This document shows positions 17,060 through 24,234 of a stretch of 64,000 bases of DNA, one piece after another; positions within the stretch are counted from its first letter, which is position 1; the number at the start of each line of letters is the position of its first letter. The stretch comes from JAEUOS01 sp965279115. GTDB taxonomy: Bacteria > Pseudomonadota > Gammaproteobacteria > Burkholderiales > JAEUOS01. The stretch is from contig OZ257137.1 of assembly GCA_965279115.1 (NCBI GenBank), positions 4,650,001 to 4,714,000 of the forward strand, given 5' to 3'. The position numbers and the translations under genes are program-made. A model generated the notes under the pieces. It saw nothing but the letters and a program-made list of their open reading frames with translations, made no database searches and was not told where the DNA came from.

Positions 17060-18045
17060 GCGCGCGCGACCGCGTCCTCGGCGGACAGGACTGCGTGCGT
17101 GTGGCCATCGTTCAGACGGCGCCGGTGTTCCTGGATCTCGAGCGCTCCATCGACAAGGCATGCGGGAAGATCGCGGAAGCTGCAGCCTGCGGGGCGCAGC
17201 TGGTGGTGTTCAGCGAAACCTGGCTGGCCGGCTATCCCTACTGGGACGAAGGCTGGAACAGCCAGGCCGAGCCGTGGATGGAGGTGCGCGAGCGCTTTTT
17301 CGACAACGCCCTGGTCATCCCGAGCGCGCAGTCGGCGCGCCTGTGCGAGGCCGCTGCTGCACACAAGGTGGTGCTGGTCATGGGCTGCAATGAGCTCGAC
17401 GCGAAGACCGGCTCGCACACCATCTACAACACGCTGCTGTACATCGGCAGCGACGGCGCAATCATCGGCAAGCACCGCAAACTCATGCCCACCTACGTGG
17501 AAGCGGCATTCTGGGGCCAGGGCGACGGCGCCGACCTGCACACACATGCGACCGGGCTTGGCCGCATAGGCGGCCTGATCTGCGGCGAGCATGTGATGAC
17601 CCTGGCGCGCGCGCGCATGATCGAGCAGGGTGAGGATTTTCACATCGCCGTGTATCCCGGGGCCTTCAACGTCTGGAGCGGTCCCAAACTGCAGGTCGAG
17701 GATCCGGATGGCAGCCACTTCATCGGCTACGCCTCCTGCCGTGCGCACGCCAACGAGTCGGGGGCGTTCGTCATCTGCGCGGTCGGCTACATCGATCCGG
17801 CGGATATCCCGGCCGATTTTCCGATGCGCGACTCGCTCAACATCGAATACGCCCGTGGTGGCAGCATGGTGGTGGCACCCGCCGGCGTCCCGCTGGTCGG
17901 GCCTGTTTATGGCGACACCATCGTCTACGCGGACTGCCCGGCGAAGATGATCAAGATCTCCAAGTCGATCATCGACACCAATGGCCACTACTCGCGACCG
18001 GATGTCCTGCGCTTGCGTTATCTGCCCGAAGAGGGCGGCGCGTGA
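17056..18045 (+). CDS. Nitrilase-superfamily C-N hydrolase
   Basis: This 329-residue protein shows the nitrilase triad Glu54 (FSETWLAGYPYW), Lys142 (KHRKLMPTY) and Cys176 (GLICGEH), and the aromatic-rich N-terminal segment with PYWDEGW typical of branch 1 (true nitrilases and cyanide hydratases). CxE in the order Cys-Gly-Glu-His is kept. It could convert a nitrile to an acid, or an amide, in the cytoplasm. Start ATG 17056 overlaps the previous stop (ATGA), and the final TGA overlaps the GTG of the next gene (GTGA). Its position directly between a RutB-like amidase and a hydroxyacid dehydrogenase points to late steps of nitrogen removal. Confidence 0.86.
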   Translation: MSARDRVLGGQDCVRVAIVQTAPVFLDLERSIDKACGKIAEAAACGAQLVVFSETWLAGYPYWDEGWNSQAEPWMEVRERFFDNALVIPSAQSARLCEAAAAHKVVLVMGCNELDAKTGSHTIYNTLLYIGSDGAIIGKHRKLMPTYVEAAFWGQGDGADLHTHATGLGRIGGLICGEHVMTLARARMIEQGEDFHIAVYPGAFNVWSGPKLQVEDPDGSHFIGYASCRAHANESGAFVICAVGYIDPADIPADFPMRDSLNIEYARGGSMVVAPAGVPLVGPVYGDTIVYADCPAKMIKISKSIIDTNGHYSRPDVLRLRYLPEEGGA

Positions 18046-18848
18046 CCAAGCCTGCGGTGGCCTTCTTCGGCCTGGGCGCGCTCGGGGCACCGCTGGCTGC
18101 GCGGTTGCGGCAGGCCGGCTATCCGCTCGCCGCCCATGACGCCAATCCGGAAGCGCTTGACCTGCACCGGCGGGCCAGCGGTGCGGACAGCGTGGCTGCC
18201 GATCAGGCGCGGATATGGATCACCTGCGTGACCGACGAGGCCGCCGCTGAGGCGCTGTATCTCGGGCCCGGCGGGCTGGCCGGCCGCATGCCGGCCAGCA
18301 GCGTCGCGATCGACCATACGACCACCTCGCCGGCGTTCGCGCGCCGTGTCGAGCGCGCGCTCGCCGGGCGAGGCGCGGGCTTTGTCGATTGCCCGCTGTC
18401 GGGGGGTGTCGCGGGTGCGCGCGATGGCAAGCTGCTGGCCCTGCAGGGTGGCGCGCGCGCTTGCGCGCACGACGTGGCCGAACTCCTGGCCGTGTATTGC
18501 CAGCGCATCGAATGGTTTGGCGAGGCCGGCAGCGGCCAGGCTGCCAAACTGGCCAACCAGTTGGCGATTGCCGGAACGGTACGCGGCCTTCACGAGGCCG
18601 CACGCTTTGCGCGCGCCTGCCGGCTCGACGTGGGGCAGCTGCTCGCGGCGCTGGCCGCGGGTTCCGCGCATTCGGTGCAGATGGATCAGCATGCCGGCAA
18701 GCTGGTTGCGGCGAACCTCGGGTTTGGCGCGCAGTTCGGCTGGATCATGAAGGACCTGGCGCTGGCGCAGGCGGAGTGGCAGGCGGCCGGTGCGGATGCG
18801 GGCCTGGCGGACTGGTTGTTGCAGCAGCTCCAGGCCGAGGCGGGCTGA
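18042..18848 (+). CDS. 3-hydroxyisobutyrate dehydrogenase-family oxidoreductase
   Basis: The 268-residue product has the N-terminal NAD(P) motif GLGALG (10-15), the substrate motif DCPLSGGVAGA and the catalytic Lys169 in GSGQAAKLANQ, plus a C-terminal KDLALA helix. The family includes 3-hydroxyisobutyrate, tartronate semialdehyde and 3-hydroxypropionate dehydrogenases. In a pathway that yields malonate semialdehyde or tartronate semialdehyde, as uracil or glyoxylate metabolism does, it could reduce the aldehyde; this is inference. The start is GTG 18042 overlapping the nitrilase stop. It is slightly short of the usual 290-300 residues because the C-terminal region is compact. Confidence 0.83.
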   Translation: MTKPAVAFFGLGALGAPLAARLRQAGYPLAAHDANPEALDLHRRASGADSVAADQARIWITCVTDEAAAEALYLGPGGLAGRMPASSVAIDHTTTSPAFARRVERALAGRGAGFVDCPLSGGVAGARDGKLLALQGGARACAHDVAELLAVYCQRIEWFGEAGSGQAAKLANQLAIAGTVRGLHEAARFARACRLDVGQLLAALAAGSAHSVQMDQHAGKLVAANLGFGAQFGWIMKDLALAQAEWQAAGADAGLADWLLQQLQAEAG

Positions 18849-18851
18849 TCC

Positions 18852-19748
18852 ATGGAACTGCGTCATCTGCGCTATTTCGCCGCCATTGCCGAGACCGGAA
18901 ACCTGACGCGCGCGGCGGTGCTCTTGCATGTGACCCAGCCATCGCTCAGCCAGGCGATGCGCGAACTGGAGACGGAGATCGGTTGCGCGCTGTTCCTGCG
19001 TCGCGCGCGCGGCGTCGAACTGACCGAGGGCGGCCGGGCGCTGCGCGCGCGCGCGCACGACATCCTGGAGCGCGCTGCCGAGGCGCCGCTGGCCGCCCGC
19101 ATGGCCGCCAATGGCACGACCGGGGAACTGGTGGTCGGCTTCACCGGTTCCAGCGTCTATGGCCTGTTGCCCGGCTTGCTGGCGCGCTTTCGCGAACGCT
19201 GCCCCGAAGTCACGCTCAGCCTGCGTGAAATGCTCACCGATGTGCAGCTTGAGTCGTTGCGTGAGCGACGCATCGATGTCGGGCTTTCACGACCTGCAGC
19301 CGGCGAACCCGGAATCAGTTCGCGCACCATTGCCAGGCTGCCGTTTGTCGCCGCCTTGCCGGTGAAGCATCCGCTGGCGGCACGTCGCACGATCACACTC
19401 AAGGCGCTGGCCGAGGAGCCGCTCATCATGCTGGAGCGGCGTCGCGGCCCGGGCTTCTACACGCAGCTGATGAACATGATGAGCCGCGCCGGCATCACGC
19501 CGCGCATCGCGCACGAAGCCAGCCATCTGCCCACGCTGGTCGGCATGGTCGGGGCCGGGCTGGGCATTGCGATCGTTTCTGCCGAACTGGCCAATTTCGA
19601 GGTGCGCGACGTGGTCTACCGGCCGCTGGAGGGCAACGACGGCGTCGAACTCGCCCTCGTATGGCGGCGCGGAGACGCCTCGCGCGTCCTGGCGGAGTTT
19701 CTCGGCTGCGCCGACGCACAGGCTTTGGCGCAGGTGCAGAGGCCCTAG
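18852..19748 (+). CDS. LysR-family transcriptional regulator
   Basis: The 298-residue protein has an N-terminal winged helix-turn-helix (MELRHLRYFAAIAETGNLTRAA, SQPSLSQAMRELETEIG type, residues 1-60) and the LysR substrate domain with FTGSSVYGLLPGLLARFRERCPEV and GMVGAGLGIAIVSAEL. It resembles the BenM/CatM branch, which senses catabolic intermediates. It starts three bases after the dehydrogenase gene on the same strand, so it is expressed with the catabolic operon it presumably controls, rather than divergently as most LysR regulators are. A positive feedback loop would follow from this layout. The T-N11-A site cannot be located with confidence. Confidence 0.88.
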   Translation: MELRHLRYFAAIAETGNLTRAAVLLHVTQPSLSQAMRELETEIGCALFLRRARGVELTEGGRALRARAHDILERAAEAPLAARMAANGTTGELVVGFTGSSVYGLLPGLLARFRERCPEVTLSLREMLTDVQLESLRERRIDVGLSRPAAGEPGISSRTIARLPFVAALPVKHPLAARRTITLKALAEEPLIMLERRRGPGFYTQLMNMMSRAGITPRIAHEASHLPTLVGMVGAGLGIAIVSAELANFEVRDVVYRPLEGNDGVELALVWRRGDASRVLAEFLGCADAQALAQVQRP

Positions 19749-19795
19749 CTTTCACGCTGATCTTTTCTTTCAACCATCCTTCCGCAGACAATGCA

Positions 19796-21253
19796 ATGAA
19801 ACCATCCAATCCGGAGTACACGGCGCCCCCCATCGGCCTTGAAGCGCTCGGTCGTCGTCTGGCGGCAGATCACGAATGGCTGGCCTATCCGGCCAAGGCC
19901 TGGGCCGAGTCGCCTGCGGGCATCCTGAACTGCGCGATCATCGGCGGCGGGCAGTTCGGCCTGACCATCGCCCATGGGCTCAAGCGCGAATGCGTGGAAG
20001 GCGTGGTGGTATTCGACCGCAATCCGGCGGGCATGGAGGGGCCCTGGCTCACCTTCGCCCGCATGCACATGCTGCGCACCCCCAAGGATCTTGCCGGGCA
20101 TGATCTCGGCAATGCCAGCCTGACCTTCCGTGCCTGGTACGAAGCCCAGCATGGTCGCGCCGGATGGGATGCGCTGTTCCGTATCAGCCGCCAGGATTGG
20201 CAGGCCTATCTCAACTGGTATCGCGAGTGCACCGGGGTCGCGGTGCGCAACCAGTGCGAGGTCACCGAAGTGCTGCCCCCGGATGCCGGCTCCGCGCATT
20301 TTCGCCTGGCGGTGCGTACACCATCCGGTGTCGAGCACGTGCTCGCCCGCACCGTGGTTTTCGCCAGCGGTGCCGAAGGGTCGGGCGGGCACGTGGTGCC
20401 GGAATTCATCGCATCCCGCCTGCCGGCGAACCTGTATGCGCATACCAACGACTGGCCGTTCGATTTTTCGCGTCTTGCCGGCAAGCGTGTCGGTCTGCTC
20501 GGCGCCGGGGCGTCCTCCTTCGATACCGCCACCGCCGCGCTTGAGGCGGGCGCCGCCGAGGCCGTGCTGTGCTTTCGCCGCAACGCGTTGCCCTTGACCA
20601 ATCCGCGTCGCTGGATGGAGTTTTCCGGTTTCCTCGCGCACTATCCGGAACTGCCGGACGCGCAGAAGTGGACCTACCTGCAGCGCCTTTACAGCATCGG
20701 CCAGCCGCCGCCCAAACCGACCTATGACAAGGCCGTGGCCTTGCCCGGATTCAGGTTGTCGCCGGCCACGCCCTGGCTGGAAGTGCGTGAAGCCGACGGC
20801 CAGGTGCTGGTTTCCACCCCGCGAGGTGTGGAGCGCTTCGATTTTGTGTTCGCGGCCACCGGCGTCGCCGTGGATCTCGGCATGCGGCCGGAGTTCGCCG
20901 CCATCGCCGGCCGCTGCGCCCTGTGGCGCGACCGCTACCAGCCGCCGGCGGACCGGCAGGATGCCCGGCTGGGCGGCTTTCCCTATCTGGGACGTTATTG
21001 CGAGTTCACCGAGAAATCGCCGGGCAGCGCGCCGTGGCTTTCGCGGGTATTCACCATCACGCGCGGTGCGACGTTGTCGATGGGGCCGTCGTCGGCCTCC
21101 AACAGCAACGTCAAGTACACCGCGCCGCGCATCATCGCCGGTGTCACGCGTGCGCTGTTCCTCGAAGGAGCGGACGATTTCATGCAGAAGTTTCTTGAGG
21201 GCGAGCACAACGAACTGCCCCCTGAAGTGCTGGAACAGGCGCGTGCCGCCTGA
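19796..21253 (+). CDS. FAD/NAD(P)-dependent monooxygenase, paralogue B
   Basis: This 485-residue protein is the paralogue of the one encoded at 9878-11332. The FAD motif GGGQFG is at 50-55 and the second dinucleotide motif GAGAS at 236-240, the same positions as in paralogue A. Both share EGPW, LRTPKDL/LRTPKTS, LAGKR, RYQPPA and MGP(S/H)S. Identity looks moderate, so the duplication is old and the substrates may differ. As in paralogue A, the FMO fingerprint is reduced (YAHTN). It lies 47 bases after the LysR gene and 33 bases before the ring-opening amidohydrolase gene, which suggests that its product is the ring substrate of that enzyme. Confidence 0.8.
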   Translation: MKPSNPEYTAPPIGLEALGRRLAADHEWLAYPAKAWAESPAGILNCAIIGGGQFGLTIAHGLKRECVEGVVVFDRNPAGMEGPWLTFARMHMLRTPKDLAGHDLGNASLTFRAWYEAQHGRAGWDALFRISRQDWQAYLNWYRECTGVAVRNQCEVTEVLPPDAGSAHFRLAVRTPSGVEHVLARTVVFASGAEGSGGHVVPEFIASRLPANLYAHTNDWPFDFSRLAGKRVGLLGAGASSFDTATAALEAGAAEAVLCFRRNALPLTNPRRWMEFSGFLAHYPELPDAQKWTYLQRLYSIGQPPPKPTYDKAVALPGFRLSPATPWLEVREADGQVLVSTPRGVERFDFVFAATGVAVDLGMRPEFAAIAGRCALWRDRYQPPADRQDARLGGFPYLGRYCEFTEKSPGSAPWLSRVFTITRGATLSMGPSSASNSNVKYTAPRIIAGVTRALFLEGADDFMQKFLEGEHNELPPEVLEQARAA

Positions 21254-21286
21254 TCCTTGGGTGAACCATGACGGGAGATCCATAAA

Positions 21287-22339
21287 GTGAGTGCAAGCGT
21301 TTGCTGTTTCGACATGGCCGGTGCCGGGGATGTTTCACAACTCGAGACCTGGTTGCGCGGCCTCGACCTGGCGCGCGTCAAGAGATTGGCGGTGTTCGCC
21401 AAGACCGAGGGACACCATGCCCCCAACGATTTTTCGCGCGACCTGCTCAAGCTCAAGCTGGCGCAGCTGTTCGCGGCGGTGGGGCTGCCGGAGGATCGCG
21501 CGATTTCAATGCTCACCATCGGATGCGAGGGCGTGGGATCGCCCAAGGGATTCGCATTTGCGCAGTTCGACGCTGCGCCGGTGCCCGGCGGGCCGGCGCG
21601 GCTTGCGGTGGGATTCGCGCGCAGCGCCGTGGCACCGATCGAGGAGATCGGCACGCCGCTGATGGTCGACCGCGCCGCCGCCACGGCACGCGCGGCGATG
21701 CAGGACGCCGGTCTTGCCGCGGAGGACGTGAAGCTGCTGTTCATCAAGACCCCGCTGCTGGCCGCGCGGCATCCGCAGGCCACGCCGCAGCGCACCGTGA
21801 TGCACAGGGGACGTGGCATTTCCGCGCTGGGCGGCGGGGTGGCCCTGGGCGAGATCGACCGCGCGCACATCACCAATGAAGCGATCGCCACCGACCTGTC
21901 GCTTTTTGCCACCCGGGTGCAGGCGGTGACCGGGGCGGAAATCGACCGGGTGGAAGTCATCGCCATGGGCAATCGCCCCGGCGCCGGCGGCGATCTCGTC
22001 ATCGACACCACCCACACCGGCGACATTCTCGACCAGGCCAGCATCAAGCGGATGCTGCTGGCGCATGGTTTCGCGTTTGATGCCACCGGCAACCTGCAAG
22101 GCGGCGAGCGCATCGAGGCGCTGCTGGTCAAGACCATGGTGCCGGAATCGGGGGAGGTGCGCGGATCGCGCACGACGGTGTATACCAGCGGCTGGGCGCC
22201 GGAGGCGCATATCCGCGCCGCCGCCTCGGGCGTGCTGGGCAGCCTGTTGGGGCATTTGCGTTTTTATGTCTCGGCCGATTCGGTACACCAGGCCCCGGAG
22301 GGCGGTGGCGTGGCCACGGCGGTGATGCGGGCGAAATAG
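21287..22339 (+). CDS. Cyanuric acid hydrolase/barbiturase-family ring-opening amidohydrolase
   Basis: The 350-residue product has the three-repeat layout of this family: VFAKTEGHHAPNDFSRDL (Lys39), FIKTPLL (Lys154) with HRGRGISALGGGVALGEI, and ALLVKTMVPE (Lys282) with YVSADSVHQAPEGGGVA at the C-terminus. Known members open cyanuric acid or barbituric acid by Ser-Lys catalysis. The three lysines are kept, but the expected Ser positions of repeats one and two appear as Thr (LTIGCEG at 76-82 and VTGAEI at 214-219), while repeat three keeps Ser329. The substrate may therefore be a related cyclic imide or ureide. The start is GTG 21287, with GGAG at 21274-21277. It is followed by a deacetylase gene 11 bases later. 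Confidence 0.84.
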   Translation: MSASVCCFDMAGAGDVSQLETWLRGLDLARVKRLAVFAKTEGHHAPNDFSRDLLKLKLAQLFAAVGLPEDRAISMLTIGCEGVGSPKGFAFAQFDAAPVPGGPARLAVGFARSAVAPIEEIGTPLMVDRAAATARAAMQDAGLAAEDVKLLFIKTPLLAARHPQATPQRTVMHRGRGISALGGGVALGEIDRAHITNEAIATDLSLFATRVQAVTGAEIDRVEVIAMGNRPGAGGDLVIDTTHTGDILDQASIKRMLLAHGFAFDATGNLQGGERIEALLVKTMVPESGEVRGSRTTVYTSGWAPEAHIRAAASGVLGSLLGHLRFYVSADSVHQAPEGGGVATAVMRAK

Positions 22340-22350
22340 GATCGGGTGCG

Positions 22351-23226
22351 ATGTTGAAGCGACACGGCAGGTACGAATACTCACCCATCAACGAACGCCC
22401 GGCCTACGAATGGCCCGACGACAGGCGTCTGGCGGTGTATGTGGCGCTCAACGTCGAGGTTTTCCCGTTCGGCGAAGGCCTGGGCCCCGATCTCAACATG
22501 CGCCAGCCGGAGCCCGACATACCCAATTACACCTGGCGCGACTGGGGCAATCGCGTCGGCATCTGGCGCCTCCTCGACCTGTTCAACGAATTCGCCATTC
22601 CGCTGACGGTGAACCTCAATACCGCCATCTACGACGAATGCCCGCAGATTCCGCTGGCACTGCGCCGCTGCGGGGCGGAGATCGTCGGCCATGGCCGGAC
22701 CAATGCCGAGCGCCAGGCGGACATGGACGAAGCGACCGAGCGCGCCATGATCCTCGAGGTGACGCAGCGTATCCACAAGGAGGAGGGCGTCGCGCCGGCT
22801 GGCTGGATGGGACCCTGGGTGAACGAGACCCATGTGACGCCGGATCTGCTCAAGGAAGCCGGTTATGCCTACGTGATGGATTGGGCGATGGACGAGCAGC
22901 CGGTGTGGATGAACACCCGCGCCGGCCGGCTGCTGTCGCTACCCTACGCGCGGCCGACCAATGACATCACCGCGCTGCACGGCGCCAAGGTGGCGCCGGC
23001 GCTGTGGGGCGACATGCTGATCGACCAGTTCGACGAGATGCTGCGCCAGAGTGCGAAAGAGCCGCTGGTTTTCAACCTGTCGCTGCATCCCTACCTGGTG
23101 GGGCATGCGTTTCGCCTCATCCATCTGCGCCGTGCGGTGGCGCATATCGCGGCGCGCCGCGACCTGGTGTGGATGGCGCGCGCCGGGGACATCGCCAAGC
23201 ACGCCATGACGGTGCTTCCCGGTTAG
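22351..23226 (+). CDS. NodB-fold polysaccharide deacetylase / allantoinase-like protein
   Basis: This 291-residue protein has the PuuE-like layout: RYEYSPINERPAYEWPDDRRLAVYVALNVEVF at the N-terminus, RDWGNRVGIWRLLDLF, a VGHGRTN motif, GWMGPWVNETHVTPDLLKEAGY, and a C-terminal NLSLHPYLVGHAFRL. It is only distantly related to the 7019-7927 protein. Enzymes of this type hydrolyse C-N bonds in cyclic ureides or deacetylate sugars. Its place directly after the ring-opening amidohydrolase gene suggests an amide or ureide substrate. It ends 33 bases before a convergent alpha/beta-hydrolase gene and closes the plus-strand cluster. Confidence 0.82.
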   Translation: MLKRHGRYEYSPINERPAYEWPDDRRLAVYVALNVEVFPFGEGLGPDLNMRQPEPDIPNYTWRDWGNRVGIWRLLDLFNEFAIPLTVNLNTAIYDECPQIPLALRRCGAEIVGHGRTNAERQADMDEATERAMILEVTQRIHKEEGVAPAGWMGPWVNETHVTPDLLKEAGYAYVMDWAMDEQPVWMNTRAGRLLSLPYARPTNDITALHGAKVAPALWGDMLIDQFDEMLRQSAKEPLVFNLSLHPYLVGHAFRLIHLRRAVAHIAARRDLVWMARAGDIAKHAMTVLPG

Positions 23227-23259
23227 CCTTGGGCGCGAGGCCTTGCGTCCTGGCGGACG

Positions 23260-24165
23260 CTATTTCCGTCCCGACTGCTCTTCGATGAATTCATCCATCA
23301 GGGTTGCAAAGCCTGACGGGTTGTCCTGCGAGAGGCGGTGGTTCGCCGCCGGAAGTAGCGCGCGCCGGTGATTGGGGAGCAAGGCGCACACCCGGTCGAT
23401 GATGGCTGGTGGGAGCAGCGTGGCTTCGGCGCCGCCGAACACCAGAACCGGCCGGTCGGTGCGGATCGCCATGGCGTGGTCGTTGACCAGATCGGCTTCG
23501 CATTCACGCACGCCGTCGGGCTGATAGCGCCAGCGCAGCGGGCCGGCCGCCGAGCCATCCGCGGCTTCGAGCGCGTGGTCCAGGTAATGATCAACGACTT
23601 CAGCCGACCAGCGTTCCGAGAAAGGCAGCGCGGCGCGCGCCTGTGCGCGGTTCGCGAAAGCGGCCTGCGCCTGCACTTGCGACTGGACCAGCGCGTTGAC
23701 CGATGCAGGGATCGCCAGTGCCGGATTGGCCGCGACAACCCCGCGCACCAGCTCGGGGTTGGTGCGGGCGATCATCAGCGCGAGCATTGCGCCGGTTGCC
23801 TGGCCGACAAGAAAGACCGGCCCAAGGTCAAGCGCACGGATGAAAGCCGTCAGGTCGTCGCGATGGTCCGCGAGCTTGTAGCCGTGCGGGGGATATTCGG
23901 ACAGACCGTGGCCGCGCAGCCCGGGGGCGAGAAACCGGTTGGGCAGCCGGCTTGCGCGTACCACGTGGTCCCATACCCGATTGAGGGTGCGGTTGGGGTG
24001 GATCAGTACGACCGCCGGTGAAGACCCCGGCCAGTCCAGCACATGCAGGCGCGGCCGGCCGGCATTCTCCACCGAGAATTCAACCAGGGGACGCAGTTGT
24101 TCGGGGTTCATGTGCATCAATCCTTGATCCCGGAGGAGCAGGTCCGATAGGGTGTCGACACTCAT
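23260..24165 (-). CDS. Alpha/beta-hydrolase fold protein lacking the nucleophile Ser
   Basis: The 301-residue product has a clear alpha/beta-hydrolase fold: VVLIHPNRTLNRVWDHV (oxyanion region), FLAPGLRGHGLSEYP, then the nucleophile elbow LVGQATGAMLALMIA, and a late His in AANHRLSQDNP. The elbow should read G-x-S-x-G, but here it is Gly-Gln-Ala-Thr-Gly (121-125), so the nucleophile is Ala123. The His and probable acid are kept. The protein may be a non-hydrolytic member, a binding protein, or an enzyme working without a covalent intermediate. It is convergent with the preceding cluster and divergent from the HlyD gene. ATG codons at residues 17 and 19 are alternative starts. Confidence 0.8.
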   Translation of the reverse strand: MSVDTLSDLLLRDQGLMHMNPEQLRPLVEFSVENAGRPRLHVLDWPGSSPAVVLIHPNRTLNRVWDHVVRASRLPNRFLAPGLRGHGLSEYPPHGYKLADHRDDLTAFIRALDLGPVFLVGQATGAMLALMIARTNPELVRGVVAANPALAIPASVNALVQSQVQAQAAFANRAQARAALPFSERWSAEVVDHYLDHALEAADGSAAGPLRWRYQPDGVRECEADLVNDHAMAIRTDRPVLVFGGAEATLLPPAIIDRVCALLPNHRRALLPAANHRLSQDNPSGFATLMDEFIEEQSGRK

Positions 24166-24234
24166 TATGCCCAGCCGGCAATTGATGTAGATTCATGCAA
24201 CGCCGTAGGTATCAAGTCGATGAGGAGCGCCGCC

